This document shows positions 6,592 through 12,396 of a DNA stretch of 12,396 nt, piece after piece; position 1 is the stretch's first letter, and the number at the start of each line of letters is the position of its first letter. The position numbers and the translations under genes are program-made. The notes beneath the pieces are model-generated. The model was not told the DNA's origin, did no database searches, and saw nothing but the letters and a program-made list of their open reading frames with translations. Source of the stretch: Accumulibacter sp. (lineage in GTDB: Bacteria > Pseudomonadota > Gammaproteobacteria > Burkholderiales > Rhodocyclaceae); the NCBI GenBank assembly GCA_031284185.1, contig JAITAJ010000073.1, forward strand, positions 1-12,396, written 5' to 3'.

Positions 6592-6617
6592 AAAAAATCG
6601 GGCCGGGAATCGGCCCG
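6592..6617 (-). terminator. Intrinsic terminator between hpf and ptsN (second hairpin)
   Basis: On the - strand CGGGCCG-ATTCC-CGGCCCG forms a perfect 7-bp GC-rich stem followed by A and then TTTTTT (6597-6592). This is a textbook intrinsic terminator in the direction of hpf transcription. The T-tract ends 22 nt before the ptsN start codon. Confidence 0.85.
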
Positions 6618-6623
6618 ACGAGC

Positions 6624-6671
6624 AAAAAGCGGCTCTGGCCGGCGTGAATGACGACGGCCAGGCCCGCTTTT
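6624..6671 (-). terminator. Long hairpin directly after hpf (first of two)
   Basis: Arms 6655-6671 and 6625-6641 pair over 17 positions with two mismatches around a 13-nt loop. On the - strand the stem is followed by TTTTT (6628-6624, shared with the base of the stem), and on the + strand by TTTT, so it could work in both directions. It begins 11 nt after the hpf stop codon. Confidence 0.8.
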
Positions 6672-6682
6672 ACCGGAAAAAC

Positions 6683-7006
6683 TCAGTCCGCGGCATCATG
6701 AACGGGCTTTTCGCCACGGTGATGATCCTGCAATTTCTGCTTGTATTTCTGAACCTGCCGGTCGAGTTTGTCGACCAGGGTGTCGATCGCCGCATAGAGG
6801 TCTTCGCCGATCGACTCCGCGTAGATGTCCTTGCCCGGCAGATGCACCGTGATTTCCGCCTTCTGCTTCAACTTTTCCACGGACAGAATCACATTCACGT
6901 CGATGACGTGATCGAAGTGACGCAAGACCCGTTCGAGTTTGCCGGTCACGTATTCACGCAGCGCCGGCGTTACTTCGAGATGGTGTCCGTTGATTTGCAG
7001 GTTCAT
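6683..7006 (-). CDS. hpf: Short-form ribosome hibernation promoting factor
   Basis: Binds the 30S decoding centre of idle ribosomes and promotes inactive 100S dimers in stationary phase or starvation. The 107-residue length fits the short HPF form, which lacks the C-terminal dimerisation domain of long HPF. The sequence starts MNLQINGHHLEVTPALREYV and keeps the beta-alpha-beta-beta-beta-alpha pattern with the basic patch VQKYKQKLQDHHRG near the C-terminus. A strong AAAGGAG lies 6 nt before the ATG at 7006. A terminator-like hairpin directly upstream (7021-7046) separates it from rpoN, and two more follow it. The 173-bp spacer on the rpoN side is GC-rich with several short inverted repeats, but no clear promoter was recognised. 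Confidence 0.96.
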   Translation of the reverse strand: MNLQINGHHLEVTPALREYVTGKLERVLRHFDHVIDVNVILSVEKLKQKAEITVHLPGKDIYAESIGEDLYAAIDTLVDKLDRQVQKYKQKLQDHHRGEKPVHDAAD

Positions 7007-7020
7007 GTGCAGCTCCTTTC

Positions 7021-7046
7021 AAAAAGACTGGCCGTTCGGGCGGCCA
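7021..7046 (-). terminator. Terminator-like hairpin between rpoN and hpf
   Basis: On the - strand TGGCCG-CCCGAA-CGGCCA is followed by GTC and TTTTT (7025-7021). The T-tract directly adjoins GAAAGGAG, the ribosome binding site of hpf. It could end rpoN transcripts or act as a 5' leader element of hpf. Confidence 0.65.
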
Positions 7047-7219
7047 TCGGAATCCCCCGCGCACGCTCGCGTGAGGAGCCGGGGATGAAAACCGTCCGTG
7101 ACGCGAAGACAGGCCGCGAACCGCGCGGCAAGATCGGGCCGGCGCCATCGGCACGATTTGGCGATGGAATGAGGCGGTGGGCGATGGAGGATGGGGTTCA
7201 TGGTCTGTAAAGAGAAGCC

Positions 7220-8647
7220 CTAGAGCGCCTTGCGCAGTTTGACCGGGGGAATGCCGAGCGCTTCGCGGTATTTGGCGATCGTCCTGCGCGCGACGACGAT
7301 TCCCTGCTGTCCCAGCAAATCCGCGATCTGGCTGTCGGAAAGCGGCTTCTTCGCGTCTTCCGCGCCGACCAACTGCTTGATCAGCGCCCGGATGGCCGTG
7401 GCCGAACACGCCCCGCCCACCTCCGTCGCCACGTAGCTGCCGAAGAAATATTTCAGCTCGAAAATGCCGCGCGGCGTGGCCATGTATTTTTGCGTCGTCA
7501 CGCGGGATACCGTCGACTCGTGCAATCCCAGGGCGTCGGCGATCTCACGCAACACCATCGGACGCATCGCCACTTCGCCGTGTTCAAAGAACTGGCGCTG
7601 GCGATCGACGATGGCCTGGGCCACGCGCAGGATCGTGTCGAAGCGCTGCTGCACGTTTTTTATCAGCCACCGCGCCTCCTGTAACTGGCCGGACAGGCCG
7701 GATCCCCGCTGCCGCGAAAGAATCTGGGCATACAGGCTGTTGATGCGAAGACGCGGATAGACGTCGGAATTGATGCTGACCGTCCATTGCCCGCGCACCT
7801 TGCGCACCACGACATCGGGCGTGATGTAGTGCGCGTCCAGCGCCGCGTACTTGGCGCCCGGCCGCGGATTCAGGCTGCGGATCAGGAATTGCGCTTCGCG
7901 CAGTTGCTCATCGTCGCATTCGAGCGATTTCTTCAGCTTGGCGAAATCCCGCCCGGCCAGAAGATCGAGGTGTTCGCGCACGATGCGCAGCGCAAGCGTC
8001 CGCGTGTCGTTCCCGGGCAGCGCTTCCAGTTGCAGGGCCAAGCATTCCCGGACGTTGCGCGCGCCGACTCCGGGCGGATCGAGATTCTGTAGATGGTGCA
8101 AGGCAATCTGCAATTCGCCGGTTTCGATCTCAAGCTCGCGAGGCAGCAAGTCCGCCAAATCCTCCGGCGCCTGCGTCAGATAACCATCGTCATCCAGGGC
8201 ATCGATCAAACACTGCGCCAGCGTGCGATCGCGCGCCGGGAGGCCGACGAGGCCAAGCTGCCACGACAAATGCTCGCGCAACGACGTCGCCGCCACCTGG
8301 ATGTCGCGGAAATCGTTATCGTCGTCATCGAAGGAACCCGACGAATTCGCATAGGCGCCATCATCGCTTCCGGCCTCCCCTTGCCAGCTTTCTTCCTCGC
8401 CGGACACCATCGCCGGCTCCGCTTCCTCGCGCTTTTTCTCTTCATCGCCGATGGCCGCCGTCGGCGACTCGGCGGTCACCGGCGCGTAAGCGTCTTCTTC
8501 CCGTTCGAGCAGCGGATTTTCCAGCAGATATTTTTCCAGTTCCTGCTCGAGTTCGAGCGTAGACAACTGCAACAGCCGGATCGATTGCTGTAGCTGCGGA
8601 GTGAGCGCCAGATGCTGGGAGAGCTTGAGCTGGAGTGATGGCTTCAT
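7220..8647 (-). CDS. rpoN: RNA polymerase sigma-54 factor
   Basis: Directs RNA polymerase to -24/-12 promoters that need AAA+ activators. It has 475 residues. Region I (1-50) begins MKPSLQLKLSQHLALTPQLQ and has the usual Gln/Leu-rich pattern that contacts activators and core. Region II (about 50-115) is acidic, ending in a run of Asp near 105-112. The core-binding domain follows. A helix-turn-helix occupies about 366-384 (REIADALGLHESTVSRV), and the RpoN box ARRTIAKYRE is at 453-462 and reads the -24 element. The ATG at 8647 has only a weak AGG 3 nt upstream. A short open frame ends in ATGA overlap with this start, so coupled translation is possible. lptB lies 186 bp upstream on the same strand. 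Confidence 0.97.
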   Translation of the reverse strand: MKPSLQLKLSQHLALTPQLQQSIRLLQLSTLELEQELEKYLLENPLLEREEDAYAPVTAESPTAAIGDEEKKREEAEPAMVSGEEESWQGEAGSDDGAYANSSGSFDDDDNDFRDIQVAATSLREHLSWQLGLVGLPARDRTLAQCLIDALDDDGYLTQAPEDLADLLPRELEIETGELQIALHHLQNLDPPGVGARNVRECLALQLEALPGNDTRTLALRIVREHLDLLAGRDFAKLKKSLECDDEQLREAQFLIRSLNPRPGAKYAALDAHYITPDVVVRKVRGQWTVSINSDVYPRLRINSLYAQILSRQRGSGLSGQLQEARWLIKNVQQRFDTILRVAQAIVDRQRQFFEHGEVAMRPMVLREIADALGLHESTVSRVTTQKYMATPRGIFELKYFFGSYVATEVGGACSATAIRALIKQLVGAEDAKKPLSDSQIADLLGQQGIVVARRTIAKYREALGIPPVKLRKAL

Positions 8648-8808
8648 TTACCTGAGTGAATGGCCGCATTGGAAAGATGGATCACCGGATCACACCGTTT
8701 CGTTCCGCAAAACGCTTGGAAAAACCACAGCGCCTCCTCCCTCACTCCGCTCAGCGACACGAAGGCGAACCGCAGACGCTGCGACGACGCGGCAAGGTTC
8801 GTCGACAC
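8644..8808 (-). CDS. Possible small ORF overlapping the rpoN start (54 residues)
   Basis: A frame open through the lptB-rpoN spacer ends with a TGA that overlaps the rpoN ATG as ATGA. The nearest plausible start is a GTG at 8808 with GGGAG 3 nt before it, which is a short spacing. ATG codons at 8880 and 8895 would overlap the lptB end. The product would contain SGVREEALWFFQAFCGTK. Codons are fairly GC-ending in the first half. I recognise no family. A competing frame (ATG at 8817) is also open for about 42 codons, and the stretch could be an intergenic repeat, so this is a weak call. Confidence 0.2.
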   Translation of the reverse strand: MSTNLAASSQRLRFAFVSLSGVREEALWFFQAFCGTKRCDPVIHLSNAAIHSGK

Positions 8809-8833
8809 GATCTCCCATGATTTATGAATGGAA

Positions 8834-9577
8834 TTACAGGCGGAAATTCTCGCCAAGGTAAACCTTGCGCACGTTTTCATTATAAATGATTTCATCCGGC
8901 TGACCAGCGGCGAGCACGCTGCCTTCGTTGAGGATGTAGGCGTGATCGCAGATGCCCAGCGTTTCCCGGACGTTGTGGTCGGTGATCAGCACGCCGATGC
9001 CGCGCTCCTTGAGAAAGCGGATGATTTTCTGAATGTCCAGCACGGCGATCGGATCGACCCCGGCGAAGGGTTCGTCGAGCAGGATGAAACGCGGGTCGGT
9101 GGAGAGCGCGCGGGCGATCTCCACCCGCCGCCGCTCGCCGCCGGACAGCGATGCCGCCGAACTGTTGCGGATGTGCGCGATATGCAGTTCATCGAGCAGC
9201 CGTTCGGCCCGCTGATCGACTTCATCGGCGGACAACTGGCGCAGTTCGAGCACGGCCTTGATGTTCTCGATGACCGTCAGCTTGCGGAAAACCGAGGCTT
9301 CCTGCGGGAGATAGGAAACGCCGAGCCTGGCGCGCCGGTGGATGGGCAAGTGGGTGATCTTCCGGTCGTCGAGGAAAACATCGCCCCCATCGCAGGCGAC
9401 CAGGCCGACCACCATATAGAAACACGTGGTCTTGCCGGCCCCGTTCGGCCCCAGCAGGCCGACCACTTCACCGCTGCGCACTTCCAGAGAAGCATCCTGG
9501 ACGACGGTACACTTCTTGTAACGCTTCCTGAGCCTGTGCGTGGTCAGCGTACTGCCTGGGTTGGAATCGCCGGACAT
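8834..9577 (-). CDS. lptB: LPS export ABC transporter ATPase LptB
   Basis: Cytoplasmic ATPase of the LptB2FGC complex that extracts lipopolysaccharide from the inner membrane and drives it along the Lpt bridge. It has 247 residues. Walker A GPNGAGKT is at 43-50, the Q-loop Q92 in LPQEASVF, the ABC signature LSGGE at 144-148, Walker B FILLDEP at 164-170 and the switch H201. The C-terminal VYLGENFRL is characteristic of LptB. The ATG at 9577 lies 3 bp after the recX stop with no obvious ribosome binding site, so it probably depends on translational coupling. The usual upstream partners lptC and lptA are not here, since recX takes their place. Confidence 0.95.
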   Translation of the reverse strand: MSGDSNPGSTLTTHRLRKRYKKCTVVQDASLEVRSGEVVGLLGPNGAGKTTCFYMVVGLVACDGGDVFLDDRKITHLPIHRRARLGVSYLPQEASVFRKLTVIENIKAVLELRQLSADEVDQRAERLLDELHIAHIRNSSAASLSGGERRRVEIARALSTDPRFILLDEPFAGVDPIAVLDIQKIIRFLKERGIGVLITDHNVRETLGICDHAYILNEGSVLAAGQPDEIIYNENVRKVYLGENFRL

Positions 9578-9580
9578 CGT

Positions 9581-10033
9581 TCAATCGTCTTCGTGGTGGC
9601 CACTGCATAGAACGTGGCGGATCGTCTCGCCGGAAAAGCCGCGGCGCGCCAGAAAATTCGCCTGGCGCGCCCACCCGGCGGCATCGGGCGGAACGCCGGC
9701 GCCGCCGTATTTGCGCCGCCATGTCTCGCTGGCCCGCGCCAGTTCGTCCTTTGCCCCGGCGAGCGTCCTGTCTACCAGTTCGTCGCTGACACCCGCGGCA
9801 CGCAACTCCTGAGCGAGCCGCGCATTGCCGAAGCGCGCGCCGCGCGCGCGCATGCGCATTTCCGCGTAGCGCGCATCGGAGAGCAGGCGGCGCGAAACGA
9901 GCTCGTCCAGCACGGTGTCGATTTCCTCGATGGATTCGGTATGCGACGCGAGCTTTCGCGCCAGCTCGGCGCGCGCGTACTCACGGCGGGCCAGCAGTCG
10001 CAGCGCGCGCTCGCGCAGACTCGGTTCGGTCAT
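9581..10033 (-). CDS. recX: RecA regulatory protein RecX
   Basis: Binds RecA filaments and modulates, usually inhibits, recombinase and co-protease activity. It has 150 residues from the chosen start, the usual size. It consists of repeated three-helix modules: SLRERALRLLARREYARAEL, then the VSRRLLSDARYAEMRMRAR block, then NFLARRGFSGETIRHVL near the end. The ATG at 10033 lies 7 bp after the recA stop. An in-frame GTG at 10054 would overlap recA and adds only seven residues. Neither has a strong ribosome binding site, which suits a low-level product coupled to recA. lptB begins 3 bp after its stop. Confidence 0.92.
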   Translation of the reverse strand: MTEPSLRERALRLLARREYARAELARKLASHTESIEEIDTVLDELVSRRLLSDARYAEMRMRARGARFGNARLAQELRAAGVSDELVDRTLAGAKDELARASETWRRKYGGAGVPPDAAGWARQANFLARRGFSGETIRHVLCSGHHEDD

Positions 10034-10040
10034 CGGCGGC

Positions 10041-11060
10041 TCATTCCGCGGCACTGGGCGGCACGGGCGAAGGGACGTTCACCGCCGCGCGGATTTTTGC
10101 CTCGATCTCTCTGGCGATTTCCTGATTGGTCTTGAGGAATTCACGCGCGTTGTCCTTGCCCTGACCGATCTTCTCGCCCTTGTAGGCGTACCAGGAACCG
10201 GACTTATCGACCAGCTTGTGCGTCACGCCCAGCTCGATGATTTCACCCTCACGCGAAATTCCCTCGCCATAGAGGATGTCGAAGATCGCCTCGCGGAACG
10301 GCGGCGACACCTTGTTTTTGACGACCTTCACCTTGGTTTCGTTGCCGATCATCTCGTCACCCTTCTTGATGCCGCCGATACGGCGGATGTCGAGACGCAC
10401 GGAAGCGTAGAACTTGAGCGCGTTGCCGCCGGTCGTCGTCTCCGGGTTGCCGAACATCACGCCGATCTTCATGCGGATCTGGTTGATGAAGATGACCAGC
10501 GTGTTGGTCCGATTGATGTTGGCCGTGAGCTTGCGCAGCGCCTGACTCATCAGGCGGGCATGCAGGCCGGGCAGCGAATCGCCCATTTCGCCCTCGATCT
10601 CGGCCTTGGGCACCAGTGCCGCGACGGAATCGATGACCACCACGTCCACGCTGCTCGAACGCACCAGCATGTCGGCGATTTCCAGCGCCTGTTCGCCGGT
10701 ATCCGGCTGCGAGATGAGCAGGTCGTCGAGTTTCACCCCGAGTTTCTGGGCATAGACCGGATCGAGCGCGTGTTCGGCGTCGATGAACGCCGCCGTACCG
10801 CCGAGCTTCTGGATTTCGGCGACGACCTGCAAGGTCAGCGTGGTCTTGCCGGACGATTCCGGGCCGTAGATTTCGACGACCCGGCCGCGCGGCAGGCCGC
10901 CGACACCGAGCGCGATGTCCAGCCCGAGGGAGCCGGTGGAGACGACTTGCAGATCCTTCTCGACGCTGCCCTCGCCCATCTTCATGATCGACCCCTTGCC
11001 GAACTGCTTCTCGATCTGGGCCAATGCGGCGGCCAATGCTTTCGCCTTGTTGTCGTCCAT
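10041..11060 (-). CDS. recA: Recombinase RecA
   Basis: ATP-dependent recombinase that forms filaments on single-stranded DNA, performs strand exchange and triggers LexA self-cleavage. It has 339 residues. Walker A GPESSGKTT is at 66-74 and the catalytic E96 lies in FIDAEHALD. Loop L1 (EIEGEMGDSLPGLHAR) and loop L2 (FGNPETTTGGNALKFYAS) are intact. The C-terminal tail is short, ending VPSPVPPSAAE, with fewer acidic residues than the E. coli tail. The ATG at 11060 has AAGGA at about 6 nt. Its 115-bp upstream region holds a -10-like hexamer, a GTTC direct repeat and a perfect hairpin, and no CTGT-N8-ACAG operator. recX follows after 7 bp. Confidence 0.98.
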   Translation of the reverse strand: MDDNKAKALAAALAQIEKQFGKGSIMKMGEGSVEKDLQVVSTGSLGLDIALGVGGLPRGRVVEIYGPESSGKTTLTLQVVAEIQKLGGTAAFIDAEHALDPVYAQKLGVKLDDLLISQPDTGEQALEIADMLVRSSSVDVVVIDSVAALVPKAEIEGEMGDSLPGLHARLMSQALRKLTANINRTNTLVIFINQIRMKIGVMFGNPETTTGGNALKFYASVRLDIRRIGGIKKGDEMIGNETKVKVVKNKVSPPFREAIFDILYGEGISREGEIIELGVTHKLVDKSGSWYAYKGEKIGQGKDNAREFLKTNQEIAREIEAKIRAAVNVPSPVPPSAAE

Positions 11061-11085
11061 TACGCTTCCTTTTTGAAATGGCGGA

Positions 11086-11112
11086 AGATTATCTCACGTT
11101 CGACGCTCGTTC
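11086..11112 (-). promoter_or_regulatory. recA promoter region with GTTC-N7-GTTC direct repeat
   Basis: On the - strand GATAAT (11093-11088) matches five of six -10 bases and lies 27 nt before the recA start codon. The -35 region is weak. Just upstream of the -10, the + strand reads GTTC-GACGCTC-GTTC (11098-11112), the pattern known as the LexA box of alphaproteobacteria. The CTGT-N8-ACAG box expected in beta- and gammaproteobacteria is not present. Operator function is inferred from pattern and position. Confidence 0.4.
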
Positions 11113-11114
11113 AT

Positions 11115-11136
11115 CCGGGAAACGCCGATTTCCCGG
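11115..11136. other. Perfect 8-bp hairpin between cinA and recA
   Basis: CCGGGAAA-CGCCGA-TTTCCCGG is a perfect inverted repeat. No T-tract follows on either strand, so it is not a standard intrinsic terminator. It lies directly upstream of the recA promoter region and could still help end the cinA transcript or be a protein site. Confidence 0.5.
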
Positions 11137-11175
11137 CGCGGCTCCATCCTCCGTCTTCTCTCCCCCGTCCCCTGA

Positions 11176-11697
11176 TCACGCCGGCAAACCGTCCGCCGGC
11201 GGCGCCAGCCGCTCAAGCAATCCGGCCAGGGCGCAGGCCACCGATTGCGCCCGGACCGCCTGCCGGTTTCCGGTAAAGTGGCGGGTTTCGGTCGTCGTCC
11301 CCACGCCGCGGCCCGTCCACGCCAGACACACCGTGCCGGTCGGCTTTTCCGCCGATCCGCCGTCGGGGCCGGCGATTCCGGTGATGGCCAGCGCCCAGTC
11401 GGCGCGGCTGTGGCGCAACGCCCCTTCGGCCATGGCCACGGCGACGGCCTGACTGACCGCGCCGTGCGCCGCCAGCGTTTGTTCCGGCACGCCGAGCATT
11501 TCCTGTTTGGCGGCATTGGAATAGGTGACGAAGCCGCGCTCGAACCACGCCGAGCTACCGGCGATCGACGTCAGGCACTGGCTTGCCCAACCGCCGGTAC
11601 ACGATTCGGCGACCGCCAGCGTCAGGCGGTCGCCGAGCAAAGCCAGGCCGACGCGCGCGGCCAGTATTTCCAGCGAGGATTGATCGAAGAAACTCAT
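11176..11697 (-). CDS. pncC: CinA C-terminal domain protein, nicotinamide-nucleotide amidohydrolase PncC
   Basis: Deamidates NMN to nicotinate mononucleotide in the bacterial pyridine nucleotide cycle. It has 173 residues and consists of the CinA C-terminal domain alone, like E. coli PncC, without the N-terminal MocF-like domain of full CinA. AESCTGG (30-36) holds the conserved S32. GFVTYSNAAK follows with Y59 and K64, and ITGIAGPDGGSAEKPTGTV is the family's glycine-rich loop. The ATG at 11697 overlaps the pgpA stop as ATGA, so translation is probably coupled. The gene ends 115 bp before recA, an arrangement common in proteobacteria, where cinA and recA are neighbours. Confidence 0.93.
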   Translation of the reverse strand: MSFFDQSSLEILAARVGLALLGDRLTLAVAESCTGGWASQCLTSIAGSSAWFERGFVTYSNAAKQEMLGVPEQTLAAHGAVSQAVAVAMAEGALRHSRADWALAITGIAGPDGGSAEKPTGTVCLAWTGRGVGTTTETRHFTGNRQAVRAQSVACALAGLLERLAPPADGLPA

Positions 11698-12173
11698 GTG
11701 CCGAACCCTGTCATGAAATGACCCAACACCACCAGCGTCAGAACGGTATAAAGACCCGCCACCAGATCATCCGCCATGACCCCGAAACCGTTTTTGACCC
11801 GCTCGTCGAAAAAACGTGCCGGCTGGGGCTTGACGATATCGAAGAAGCGAAAGAGCAGAAAGGCCGACAACTGCCATGCCCAGGCCGGCGGACAAACGAA
11901 CAGAACCAGCCAGAACGGCACGATCTCGTCCCAGACGATACTGCCATGATCGGCCACGCCGAGGTCATCGCCGGTACGCCGCGCGGCGAAGATGCCGGCA
12001 ACGTAACAGACCAGCAGGACGGCCACGAGTTCGGCATCCGCCATCACGCCGCGCAGCAGCGGATAGGATGCCCACGCGAAGAGCGTGCCGACGGTTCCCG
12101 GCGCGAACGGCGACAGGCCGCTGCCGAAACCGCAGGCCACCAGGTGCGCGGGATGCGAGAAAAGAAAGCGCAA
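11694..12173 (-). CDS. pgpA: Phosphatidylglycerophosphatase A
   Basis: Inner-membrane enzyme that dephosphorylates phosphatidylglycerol phosphate to phosphatidylglycerol. It has 159 residues from the chosen start. The family blocks are GFGSGLSPFAPGTVGTLFAW near the N-terminus, DHGSIVWDE with the conserved acidic pair, and FFDIVKPQPARFFDERVKNG followed by GVMADDLVAGLYT. Hydrophobic segments VAVLLVCYVAGIFAA, PFWLVLFVC and YTVLTLVVLGHF fit membrane helices. I prefer the TTG at 12173, giving MRFLFSHPAHLVACGFGSG, because GAGG (12185-12182) precedes it by 8 nt and it starts 10 bp after the thiL stop. An upstream ATG at 12254 would overlap thiL by about 70 bp. The last base pairs overlap the start of the next gene. 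Confidence 0.92.
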   Translation of the reverse strand: MRFLFSHPAHLVACGFGSGLSPFAPGTVGTLFAWASYPLLRGVMADAELVAVLLVCYVAGIFAARRTGDDLGVADHGSIVWDEIVPFWLVLFVCPPAWAWQLSAFLLFRFFDIVKPQPARFFDERVKNGFGVMADDLVAGLYTVLTLVVLGHFMTGFGT

Positions 12174-12183
12174 CGGCGGCGCC

Positions 12184-12396
12184 TCAGTGGTCTTGATCCT
12201 GAGCAAAATGATCGAATCCTTTCCGGTTGACCGCCATCGGCTCGCCACGCTCACCGATCAGGCGGATTTCTCCCCGTCCCCCGGCTCCGGCGAATCCGCC
12301 GACGCGCCACAGCGGAAGATCGAGTTCGACCGACAGTCCGGCCAGTTCCTCGCGTTTTTCCGGCGCTGCCGAGAAGGCCAGCTCGTAATCGTCGCC
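12184..12396 (-). CDS. thiL: Thiamine-monophosphate kinase ThiL, C-terminal part (cut by window edge)
   Basis: Phosphorylates thiamine monophosphate to the active cofactor thiamine diphosphate. Only the last 70 codons are in the window. The visible frame starts with GDDYELAFSA, the conserved C-terminal block of ThiL, and ends with GEPMAVNRKGFDHFAQDQDH, matching the family's terminal GYDHF motif. The N-terminal ATP- and substrate-binding half lies outside. It is the first gene of the tight thiL-pgpA-cinA run. Confidence 0.9.
   Translation of the reverse strand, partial: GDDYELAFSAAPEKREELAGLSVELDLPLWRVGGFAGAGGRGEIRLIGERGEPMAVNRKGFDHFAQDQDH

Noticed and set aside
7019..7201. 60-codon ORF between rpoN and hpf on the - strand
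   Set aside because: No Shine-Dalgarno and no family motif, and its end runs through the terminator-like hairpin; more likely a structured spacer.
9915..11276. 453-codon + strand ORF
   Set aside because: It is antisense to recX and recA, both certain genes; long antisense frames are common opposite GC-rich genes.

Overview
The window looks like a chromosomal segment of a GC-rich betaproteobacterium. The run rpoN, hpf, ptsN, hprK is typical of that class, and a class-typical thiL, pgpA, cinA/pncC, recA, recX run lies beside it. Order-level placement (for example Rhodocyclales) is only a guess from gene order and protein flavour.

Layout. Positions 1-1450 are gene-poor and visibly more AT-rich than the rest. 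The only readable item there is a small acidic ORF with a good ribosome binding site that is broken by two compensating frameshifts (759-977). On the + strand follow a PTR1-type pteridine reductase, the tRNA thiolase ttcA, and a fusion of a class III cyclase-like domain with an FHA domain. The cyclase-like part has lost every metal and transition-state residue I could align. Next is an array of six 86-89 bp direct repeats, each with a terminator-like hairpin, followed by inverted partial copies. The array fills the space between this gene and the convergent psiF-like gene.

Everything from 4728 to the right edge is on the - strand. In transcription order this is: thiL (cut by the window edge), pgpA, cinA/pncC, recA, recX, lptB, rpoN, hpf, ptsN, hprK, and a psiF-like secreted protein with five 15-residue repeats. 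thiL-pgpA-cinA are tightly packed, and pgpA and cinA overlap by ATGA. recA has its own promoter region. recX and lptB are 3 bp apart. rpoN, hpf and ptsN are separated by strong terminator-like hairpins placed directly in front of hpf and ptsN, while ptsN-hprK are packed.

How they work together. rpoN, hpf, ptsN and hprK form the nitrogen/PTS regulatory block: sigma-54, ribosome hibernation, EIIA-Ntr, and HPr kinase/phosphorylase. recA and recX are the recombinase and its modulator. lptB powers LPS export. pgpA makes phosphatidylglycerol, thiL makes thiamine diphosphate, and PncC salvages NMN. Two neighbours differ from the order I expect in this class: lptB directly follows recX instead of lptC-lptA, and hprK is followed by a psiF-like gene instead of rapZ.

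Most of the window is ordinary core genome. The best candidates for something undescribed are the terminator-bearing repeat array, the catalytically dead cyclase-FHA protein beside it, and the hairpin-punctuated rpoN cluster.
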